A stretch of DNA of 64,000 bases, from assembly GCA_032622095.1 (NCBI GenBank), contig CP136064.1, positions 258,581,863 to 258,645,862 on the forward strand, written 5' to 3'. Shown here piece by piece: positions 25,001 through 37,000 of this stretch (its first letter is position 1; the number at the start of each line of letters is the position of its first letter). Source of the DNA: Siphonodentalium dalli (taxonomy: Eukaryota > Mollusca > Scaphopoda > Gadilida > Siphonodentaliidae). A program made the position numbers and the translations under genes. The notes below the pieces were generated by a model, which did no database searches, was not told where the DNA came from, and saw only the letters and a list, made by a program, of their open reading frames with translations.

Positions 25001-28000
25001 GAAACCCAAATTGGCGCTTTGTCTTAAAATGGCTGCCAAAATGGCGGTCAAAATATGGAAAATGGCAGATATTTAGAATGGTCGTCAGAGGGTTAGACCC
25101 AGAAGGAATTGGTAAAGAAGCGGTTTTGTTGTCATTCGACACGGGAGAATCTCGTGTATAACATATCCAAAATCCGCTAAAATCCGCTTTGGGGAAAATA
25201 CAGAATTCAAGATGGCGTCCAACATGGTCGCCAATAATAATGAAAATGGCAAATATGTAGTTATTCACGAAAACCCATTCGACAAAACGCCAATTCGGCA
25301 CCAATACACATCATTGATTGAAATCAGAGTTTTTTGTCGGTATGAGTAGCCAATCACGATTCAAAATGCTAAGATGGCTACCAAAATGGCCGCCGAAAAT
25401 TGTCGAAATTTAAGATCTGCTCAGAGGAAAGCCGAAACAACACTTCGGTTGTGAGCTAACGATGACATACATATTAAACATGTTGCCAATAATCTACTAC
25501 CACAATCAGTTCAGCCCGTAATGTTCCAACTAAGCAGTATCTACTGCAGGATCCAACACGATGTCCACTTATTACGAGGGACTATCTGGAAATTAATTAA
25601 AAAGAAATTAAATTGCTACGAATCTAGATTATTTGAAAACACAGTGTCAATATTTCTACTTATAACGACTATTCGGAACATCAAATATATGGGCATCAGT
25701 GGTAGTCCGGAAGCATCAGGCTATAATGGGTTTTCCAGTGATGGCGAAAGTCAGGAGGAGGTGGGCAAGTTGGTTATCGGAGCTGGGGGGTTTTAAGTAA
25801 AATTATTTTCTTCAATATCAAGATGAAAAATGAAAATTTGCACGTACATTGTATACCCTTCACACTCCATGTGACAATTCCGTGTCATGCGATTGTGGGT
25901 ATATACATGTGGATAGAAACATTCTAGTAAATATATAGACGCACTAATATCTTCTACACATTTAGTGAATTTCATCAATGATATGTAGACACAATGTGCG
26001 CCACGACTGGATCTGACCCGTAGACATAAATGTATCAACCATTTAGCTTGATGAACTGGTATTTCAAGGTTGTCATTGGATAGAAATGCCACATGAACAT
26101 GGTGATTAACAACATGTTTGTCTAAGAAATGTGAACAATGAACATGTTATTTTCCGGATGCTAGACAATCAAACTGCCACATAAGGCGTTTATCCATGCT
26201 CATCAGAGCACGAAATATGTGCAAATTAATGACACGAAAACTATTTCATGCGGACGACGTACTCAGACCTACATCCAACGTCATTTCCTATTAACTTTTA
26301 TTGTTTGTACGGACGGTTTCGAGGTTTGAAAATCCCGCTTCTCCAAGAAAACCTCCACATACTTACGGAGTCGATGTCTATACAATGTATGGGGATAGTT
26401 TCTTCATACATATATGTATTTGGCACACGTATTTTCTAGAACATAAGAGATCACCATTTACCGGAGAGTTGATATCTGGGAAGAGATCAGAGTAAAACTA
26501 CTTTTCTTACATGTCGAAATGGGGAATCCATGGGCTATATTTAGTTGCAGCTTGAAACTTGAAAATGATGGCCGAGCCTGAATAGTTAATATTTCGTCGC
26601 ATCAGTGCTATAATGTAACCCAAATTTTCAACTTTCCGAGAAAATGAAGGTTGAAGTTTTTAGACAACATTTCTCCTAATGTTGACAAAGCATGGCGTAT
26701 TGTTGTATTTATCCCAATGAAAACTGACATTAGCTGTTCATTGAACCACATATTGTTTTCTGTTTACTCCCTTGTTTTCTTTTAAAAAGCAATAGCTTGT
26801 TTGGAGATATGACATTTTGCGTGTGCCAGCGACGATTCGTTTCCATGCTATAATAAAGTTGTGCTAATAAATGCATATTAAGCTAAATATGGTGGCAATC
26901 ACATGTGTCTATGAACTAAAAAGTGCCTATTCTACACTATGAAAATTCACCCATGTGCATCATCATACAGAAATGTGTGGAACAATCACAAAATTTAAAT
27001 CACCAAATGATCACGTGACTAACATGGAGATACTACCATATAGCACACATTTTAGAATTCACAAACACAAAACAGAAGTCACGTGGACAACCTGAAGCGT
27101 TTGATTGGCTGCTGTTGGACATACGACCTCATAGCACGAATAATTGTAAAGATCGCTGGAGATACGACATTTGCTTCACTGGTTTGTGCGAATATTTGTC
27201 ATCCAATGCAAAGACAGTTTGGCCCATCGGATTGGATTTGTTCTCACGATTCGAATGGTATCAAATACTCATTTCCCGCCATAATGGAGATACGACATTA
27301 TAGCACTGATGCGTCGAAATTTTGTCAACCCGCGGGAAGCCACCAAAAGATTGAAAATAATTAGTTTTGATGTATATGAGCCACATACATGTATATTAGC
27401 CAACTATCAACTGCATCCACCCCTCACAACTTCCAGTATATGATAAGCTGGGCAGAGTCTACCATTTTTGTTTTGGAAGGCATATTAGATAAAATTTATT
27501 GTTTCTTTTGGTCTATTTGAGATGGAATGTTCACAAATAAAAGAAACGATCAATTATTTTGTAGACAAGATCTGCTCATCCCTAAATATCAAATGTGACC
27601 AGAACCCCAAAGTCGATTTTGGTTAAATTTCATACCGCATTCGTTATAACTTATTAGTGAAGGACCGGAGTAAACTATGATCTAATCGATTAGACATGTC
27701 ATTGCTGTAATGATCAGTTGACACAATCATTGAAAGAATATACCCATTGTTTCCCAGTTCAGAGAGCAACAAGTGATAGAAAATAGTATTTTTCACATCG
27801 GGTGGCCATTTTGGCAGCCATTTTTGGTACTGATTTTTAAGTTTTTACATAGAGCTAGCATAATGGCATCATAAAGAGGTATACATTCGTATTTATTTAG
27901 TAAATTTTATTCATCAACCACTACTTATAATGGATTGAATGACACTGTGATCAATATCCGCCAATTTCCATATTTTGACAGCCATTTTGAGACAAAGCGC

Positions 28001-31000
28001 CAATTATGGTTTCATTGAATTGGAGTATTCATAGATATTGGTATGCCCAACTTACATTGTACAGTTCTGTCCATTTCTTGTTGATATATGACTGTAATCA
28101 CAATGGCGAGTTTTGTGGAATTTTATACCGCGTTCTGTAAAATCGAATTTTTGAGGGACCCCATTTATGGTATCTTTCATTGCTCCAATGCTGAATTAAC
28201 ATGAAAAAGCCTAATCAAAGTCGCCAGTCTGAACCATTATCAAACAACAGGAATTGATCTTTAAGATATTAGGCAAAAACTTCAAATGTTCGAGTTTAGG
28301 CTGCCATTTTGACAGCCATCTGGGACGAGGGGTTCCATTTTTGCCATAAACAGGTGGCACAATATTTTACCTTTGCAAAAATGTATACATTTGTATACAT
28401 ATGACAACATTTGTTCTCACTATTATCAAATTAATATCAGTCAGAGTATCTTTAGACTACGGCAGCCATGTTGGACGCCATCTTGGATCCTGAATTTTGC
28501 CCAAAGCGGATTTCAGCGGATTTTGGATATGTCATACACGAGATTCTCCCGCGTCGAATGACACCAAAACCGCTTCTTTACCAATTTCTTCTGGGTCTAA
28601 CCCTCTGACAACCACACTATATGGGGAACTTACTGAACTTACTTATGTATTATTATGGGGAACTTACTTATGTATTATTATGGGGAACTTACTTATGTAT
28701 TATTATGGGAAACTTACTTATGTAGTAGTTATATGGGGAACTTACTTTTACATAATTTGAGGTGTTTATGCAAGTATGAACATGTTTACTCACTGTAAGC
28801 CATGGCCTCGCAAAACTGAAGTTGTTTCACTCCTTGTGTCTGGATGACCATATACCGACCAGAGATCACTCCATGATCACATTGAACGTCATATAACCTT
28901 TTGCCTTTAGCCCCGCCAGGGTTTGTATAGCAGACGGCACTGTTTACACCCGGCTTGCCCCAATCACTGGGAACTGTACTGTTCGATATGATGACTTTGA
29001 AATTTGTCAGTAACGTAAGATCTGAAAATAAATTGCGAGAAAAAACTGACAAATAAAACAATAAATTGTAATGGCCAAGATGCACATTTTGCATAAATAC
29101 AGGCAAGCCATTGTATCCCTTTTTTTATAACATGATCCTACCTTTATTCCATTCAATAAACCCATTCTTTATATTGTGAAATTAAACGTTCGTTTAATAA
29201 CAGTAAATAGTGCCAGGTGACCTTTGACCCGGTTTGTCGTCTGTTTGCATACCGTACGCTCCATCTCAAAATAGTATGGCTTCCAATATTTTTCCAACAA
29301 ACAATAAGGAACGAAGAGTTTGAAAAGTTATATCATTAAATATACGCCATTAAATATGCCAAAAAGTCTGGAACTATTTCTTTACGCGGGCAAACAACAC
29401 ATAGTTACGCAAAACGACATTGCATGCCTTATAGAAGAATGTTAGTTTCGCGTCCCATTTGTTGATTTAAGTATGTTTTGTCGAGGTTTTGGATAATGTA
29501 ATAAAATATAATCTACAACTCGTCCCCAGTTTATAGCGAAATTTAAAAAACTCGTTTAGTACATTAGGTCCGGACCTCGCCAAAGGCTCGGTCTAAACCT
29601 AACTTACTGGACTCATTTTGTAAATTCCGCTATAAAATGGGGACTCGTAGTAGATCCTCTACAGTGATGCCCTAATTAATCAACTTCTTAACAACAGCAG
29701 AATTATGGGTAACTTTTCAGGATTTAGTTGGAAATATGGCTGAGAGCTTTCCGATGAATGGCAACAAGCCATATTTCCGATTAAATCCTTAAAACTTACC
29801 CATAATTCTGCTGTGATTAAGGAGTCGATCATTTAGGGCATTACTGTACGCTGTTCAGGATGGGTTTGGTTATAGATCCATTTTTCATTGACGTGAACAT
29901 ATAGCACATTATTTATGAGTGGTTGTCTTTCTAAAAGCTAATAATTAGGAAATCCCTTGAGTAAAGAAAAATTAGGTTCCCTCTCATGATCTTCAGATTT
30001 ATAAACAGCACACGTGAAAAAGTTCTTGATACCAGTAACTACAGAATAAACGATAGGTGCGAATGATTGATTGTTCTTGTGATATCGGTTGGTTTGGTGC
30101 TGTTTTGGACCGAGTCCTGTCTGATTACTCTTATATAAAGACTTTATGCCCAGAATTGTGGGCGGGAGTTATGTGGCTTGTATGTCTTCGGATTACGTAA
30201 ATGGTCGTGTATATATATATATATATTTGGGTATATATATGAACATAGAGGGCAGCCTTTGCCAAATATGATGATAACAAACATATGTATATCAGAGGTC
30301 CGTTGAATGTCAAAGCAATGATATTTGTAAGAAAACAAAGCCTTGTTTACCAGAGATTTTTGATTTGGCGCTATAAGAAAGTGTACGTGAACAAGATAAT
30401 AAACGATCGTATCATCACTTTAATTAATTAATTAAATCGTGAAGATGTCAGATAATTATTCGTATTCAGGGGTTCACGTGAATGTCCAGTCTCCATGTGT
30501 AAATGTAGTATGTCTTTTCAATGAAAGTTATGTTATAGAAGACTAACGCGATGGGACTCGGTCCAACACATCATCAACCCAACCGATATCCCGAGCTATT
30601 GCGGACTGAGAATACTTGGTCTATTTAATCAATTGACATTGTACCAAATTTAAAAATGAAATTACAAACAGATTTTGAAATAAATCCACTTTGAAATATC
30701 GAGAAATTTCAAACAAACTGTGCGTGACTGTGAGATAAACATGGATGATAAGGGTGGTTGAACAATTTTGTCAACATGAAAAGACACATTTAAAATGGAA
30801 CTATATTGTTTCTTGAAGGTGTCTTTACTTCCTCATTGGTTATGATAAGGAAATCTATATTAATTTTGTTTAACCCCAGCCGTTTTGAGATTGTTTTTCC
30901 TTGCTAAAATGTGATTATGTGATAAAATTGATCTCAAATTTGTCACAATGTTATACGAAAGCTTGGCTCAAATCAAATTTAGTGCACTCGCTGTTAATAA

Positions 31001-34000
31001 ATTTTGCATAGAGTTGCGACTCATTAGAGATCCACCAGTTAACAAATACACGCACTAAGCTCATCTTATGAAGCTGTATGTTATCACATTTTATCCACCG
31101 CTCACTACGTCTATTGACTACACAAAGCCTGCCTAATAAACGTTACGTTTATTACGTCAATGTAGCTTTATTAGGTCAACGTAGCTTTATTAGGTTAGTA
31201 CTACTTTTATGACGTAATTTGATATGCAAATTGCGCAGGTAACGAGGGACGTCAACCGGCCTTAATGACGTAATTGTGATTTCAGAACGTTTTTATCGTG
31301 TATAATTCACAAAAATAATTCGTAAAATGATATATGTTTTAGCTCTAAAACATCTATAAATCATCAGAACACGGTCTGCTTATACTAAATGTAAAAATGC
31401 CAACGAACTATTTCGCTCTAAGCTGCACTCCGTTTTTCCCACGTCATGAATGCTAATTGGTTTGCTTGACCTAATAAATGTAATGGCGTCATCGAAGTAA
31501 TGAATGTAAAACTGAGGAAAACTAGAATGCACTCAGAGAGATGCCAACGTGCGCAAAAATGTAATAAACAATAATTAAAAAAATAATTTCACTGTATTTT
31601 TGTATTTTACTTAATTTATTTAATTTAATTTAATGATAGCAAAAAAAGACAATTACCATTTCTCATTTCATCACAGATAAAAGGCAAATTACTATATTAA
31701 TCATTTAAGTAATTAAAACCAATTCCATGTTGCCGAAAGGATGAGACTTTAATATCGATTAATTTTTTTTCAGCGGCATATTTTCATTTTCATTTTCCGA
31801 TAGTCAAAGTTGACCAAAGGAGCAATTATAAGAAATAATTAATACTATTTGTGTAAATATTGATAGCAGCCAATATTCAACAATAAATATCAATAATTAA
31901 TCAATAATTAATCAATAACGATCATTTTATGTAATAATAAACTCTTCAAACGGTGTTTGTGTCAACAAATGCGTTTTGTTTTGTGTTACGTCATTCGTCG
32001 TATTTGACCCGGAACTCGGCTGAAGGTTAGGCTATTCAGCCTAATTGCGTCGAATTACGAAATCGCGTTTTGAATGTCTCTCACGATAAAAAGAGGTCTC
32101 TGCACGAACCAAAAAATGATAAAACTTCCCAATTATAAGTAAAAATACCCAAACGAAGGAGTCTATGTCATATGTAGGTATATGTAGGTCCTGAAGGAGT
32201 CTATAGACTCTTTGGTGTAGAGTTCTGATGGAGAAAATGTAGGTCGATCTATTTTTGTCATAACTCTGACGTATTTTGACCTGGGAGAAAAAATCAAAAT
32301 CAAGGCTCACTACGAGCATGCCAGTTTTAAATATAGAAACAGGGAATCCGGACAAATGGCGATATCGGCGACAAACAAATAATCGAAAACAACACATAAG
32401 ATAAACAGCAAAAACGCGGCACAGTAAAAATGTCAGAACGCCACGAGGTTTTACGTCGTTTTTGGTAACGTCATGGGGTGAAACGGAGTAGGGTGACACC
32501 AAGCTACGTACGAATCTGTCTGATCGCCATACTGTTGCGCGAGCGCACGTAATGACAGATTAACCTCACAAAAGGCAAGTTTTTGTGCGATGGATAAATA
32601 AACTATGTAGCTAATGTTGTCGCTTAAACTGTTTATGTCCGCTCGGGGGATTTGGCATCTATTGGACTCGGCAGAGCCTCGCCCAATAGATGCTCAAATC
32701 CCCCTCACGGACATAAACAGTTTAAGCGACAACACCAGCTACATATTCTATATATATAAACACTCTTTTGTCAAACTATCACTTTCGCTTTTATATTGTA
32801 CATCTTCTGCTGCCATGTTAGTCTTATTAGTTGGTTTTAAACTCAACATGTTTGGGTGTTCCTCACAAAAGGGAAACGAGCAATCAACTATATCCAACTG
32901 CAAGCCATGCAGAGTTCTGTCCCCTCGATATGCTGTTTGGACCACTACAATCATGTTTAGAATGTAGGCTTTTCTTCCAATTTGTATTAAAGACGTAAAT
33001 TTGGTTACATACAGTTTGGTTTTCATGTTATTGAGAAACTAAACTTGTTCATATTCAATTGATAAAATTAGTCAGAAATAGTAGCCAAAAATAGTCCACC
33101 TGACAACTGCTACGCAGATTAGCCAACATTTTATAAAACGTGTTTTTGGATAAATCCTCTAAACATTTTAAACTCGTAGGAATGACGCAATTGTATGGTA
33201 TGACATGAATGTAGTGATTGGCATTTCCTATTCCAAATATAGACAGTAGCACATGATGGAAGTGGTCTTACCAGTGTAACGAGGGGACATAACTCTGCCT
33301 TGGTGTTAATGTTTACATAGCCCGTCTAAATCCTGTTCGGTGATTGGTCAACTGCCAATTAGGTCACACGTTTCATACCTCAATAACACACAGACCGTAA
33401 CACGAACACGACATCACAAATTGTTGACCTAATCTTTTCAAATTCAGCCGAAATGCATCTGAAGCCAGTTATTTATATTGATCACATTACCATTCCTAAG
33501 CACTTGGAAATCTATTACTAGGCTGATTTAATGTGTTGCATGGGCTAGTAGTCTCAAATCATCGGTGCTGTGGTCGTTGTGGCATATTTAGTGAGAACCG
33601 ATTCGTGGTTCACCTGCAAGCCTTGAAATAGGGTGTCTGTCATTTGCAGAATGAGGTCCCCAGAGGGTTAATTTTTTTATGCTACCCCGCATAGCGGGCT
33701 AGTGTCACCAAATTCACCCTCTGGGAACCTCATTCTGCTGAGGTGTAAGCAGAATGAGGTCCCCAGAGGGTGAATTTGGTGATGCTAGCCCACTATGCGG
33801 GGTAGCATCACTAAATTCACCCTCTGGGGACCTCATTCTGCAAATGACAGACACCCTATTTCAAGGCTTGTTCACACAATGTGCCCCAATGACCACACAT
33901 TGTATCCCCCAATAACTAACCCACTATAATCATTTCATAAGTAACCTGCCTTTCAGACTGTATATCCTGAGGAACCATACAGGCGTTACTTTTTTCATGT

Positions 34001-37000
34001 CGACGTACCACCACGGATCATCCTCGACTAGAGTCTTAATGCAGCTCGTTGTTCGTCGTCGTGTTGAACCTTCCACAGCTAATTTACTCACAAAGTTAGA
34101 ATCCGTTGATATCATGTTAGTTTTTTTCTGCCGGAGTAAGTTTCCTACAAAAACAATAATGCAACTACAATAGAGACATTTCGCAAAATCACTATTACGA
34201 TTACGCGGGAGGGTTATTTGCTAGTAAGGTGGACACCATCACAAGTTCCCATATGGTGGTTAATTAGTGAGCCGGCATATGCCAGTTACACATATATTGG
34301 ATGGAAAAGTAATGTGTGTCTCTCACCAAGTCTTGAAATAGGGTGTCTGTCATTTGCAGAACGAGGTCCCCAGAGGGTGAATTTAGTGATGCTAGCCCAC
34401 TATCTCTGGGAACCTCAGTCTGCCGAGGTGTAAGCAGAATGAGGTCCCCAGAGGGTGAATTTGGTGATGCTAGCCCACTATGCTACCTCATTCTGCCGAG
34501 GTGTAAGCAGAATGAGGTCCCCAGAGGGTAAATTTGGTGATGCTAGCCCGCTATGCGGGGTAGCATCACTAAATTCACCTTCTGGGGACCTCATTCTGCA
34601 AATGACAGACACCCTATTTCAAGGCTTGTCTCTCACACGGATCATGTAATCATGTTAGAGCATATGCAAGCGGGACCGGTGGCACATCCTAGGATTTAGT
34701 CGGAAAAATTACCCATAATTCTGCAGTGGTTAAGGAGATGATTACTTAGAGCATTACTGTATGTCTGGGCTGATTACGAATGCACAATATCACATCGTGC
34801 GCTTGTGCCAGTCCTACAGGCCTAAGCTTCCACATGGCGTTTCCATGCGTATCTCGTTTTCTATGGCGATGGTTTTATCTGCAGTGACAGCTTTTTTGCA
34901 GTTTTTCATGTTTCCATTGATATCATGGTTGCATTGTTATTCGCCTATTTTTGCATAAATTGACTGCATGGTGAAGCGATGCACAATCACAGTCCAAAAC
35001 TGACCTGAACTGAAAATTGCTGTGCATCCAGTGTCTTCGTTCTATACCGTCACTGCAAACAGAGGAATTTACTAAACAAAAACATGCGGTGCTCATGATA
35101 CGCGTGTCACTACATTGCCGGATTAGGAAACCCATGTAATCCCGAGGCAGCTTTTTCTGCGATGCCACCGACATCGCACGTTGTGTGCAGCACCCAATGC
35201 AAACAGTGTGTTCTAAGTCGGCATACCACAAACGCTGTGTGTAAGGCCTTACATATCACCCGTCATTTCACAGAGGAAGCTAAAGATTCTCAGTGACATC
35301 ACATGGATGACGAAACATGTAGTTAGGGCCTCACTCCCCAATCATTGGCTAATTTTCAACAGTTAGACAGTTGAGAAAAATGATGCGAGTGAATCAAAAC
35401 ATTCAGCATAGCTTGTATATGTCATCATCTATACCAATAACACTGTGAGTCTACACACACGGTTCTTTGATTTAGAACTGGCGTCCACATTCAGTGGTGT
35501 TTGTTGTTCAGAGAGTTGTACAATTTGTTTGTTAATTCAAGTTGAATATTTGTCTCTGAAACACGCATTGTGATTAGACGATAGCTGCTAACTTTAGTTT
35601 TCGATTAACCAGCATCGGCAGCTGAACGGAGTACAATTTTTAATGGAGCACAGTGTCATTGACAACATGCGTAAATTACGTTGCCGTGCTGCCAGGAGTC
35701 GCGTAATAGAGTCATCCAGCCGGAACTTTGACTTTGTTTTCAATATATATATAAACATGATTAATAGTAAGTTGTTCTGGTGATGTTACGAATAAAGCTG
35801 CTTGCACAGACCTTCGGTGGATGCATGCGGCTATCGTGTTAGGCGCAATGTTTCAATATCAATGGCTGTTTCACAGTTAAATGAAAACGATAACTGCATC
35901 AGTCGCAACTCCAGTGTTATGTATGGTTGCAACGTTGCACCTAACCCGATAGCCGCATGCATCAGCTGCATGTCTGTGAAAGCAGCTTAACTCCACGAAA
36001 CATGCCATAGATTTGATCACCAAAAAAGATCTCTCACTTGATGGATTGAATTACTGTTTTCATTCTCGAATCCCAGAATATCCAACTCCACAGTACATTT
36101 ATCTCCTATTAGTCGGTCTGCAGGGGTCACTCACACCAACTCCACAGTACATTCATCTCCTATTAGTCGGGCTGCAGGGGTCACTCACACCAACTCAACA
36201 GTACATTCATCTCCTATTAGTCGGGCTGCAGGGGTCACTCACACCAACTCAAAAGTACATTCATCTCCTATTAGTCGGGCTGCAGGGGTCACTCACACCA
36301 ACTCAACAGTACATTCATCTCCTATTAGTCGGGCTGCAGGGGTCACTCACACCAACTCCACAGTACATTCATCTCCTATTAGTCGGGCTGCAGGGGTCAC
36401 TCACACCAACTCCACAGTACATTCATCTCCTATTAGTCGGGCTGCAGGGGTCACTCACACCAACTCAACAGTACATTCATCTCCTATTAGTCGGGCTGCA
36501 GGGGTCACTCACACCAACTCCACAGTACATTCATCTCCTATTAGTCGGACTGCAAGGGTCACTCACACCAACTCAAAAGTACATTCATCTCCTATTAGTC
36601 GGGCTGCAGGGGTCACTCACACCAACTCCACAGTACATTCATCTCCTATTAGTCGGGCTGCAGGGGTCACTCACACCAACTCAAAAGTACATTCATCTCC
36701 TATTAGTCGGGCTGCAGGGGTGACTCACACCAACTCCACAGTACATTCATCTCCTATTAGTCGGGCTGCAGGGGTCACTCACACCAACTCCACAGTACAT
36801 TCATCTCCTATTAGTCGGGCTGCAGGGGTCACTCACACCAACTCAACAGTACATTCATCTCCTATTAGTCGGGCTGCAGGGGTCACTCACACCAACTCCA
36901 CAGTACATTCATCTCCTATTAGTCGGGCTACAGGGGTCACTCACACCAACTCCACAGTACATTCATCTCCTATTAGTCGGGCTGCAGGGGTCACTCACAC

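Noticed and set aside
32041-32502. 153-codon minus-strand open frame as an exon or gene
   Set aside because: No recognisable domain, no fit to host-gene phases and no splice context; in about 380 kb of six-frame space a chance frame of this size is plausible.
33945-33949. Canonical GT donor for exon 3
   Set aside because: It would leave phase 2 while exon 4 needs phase 1, so the GC donor four bases earlier is preferred.
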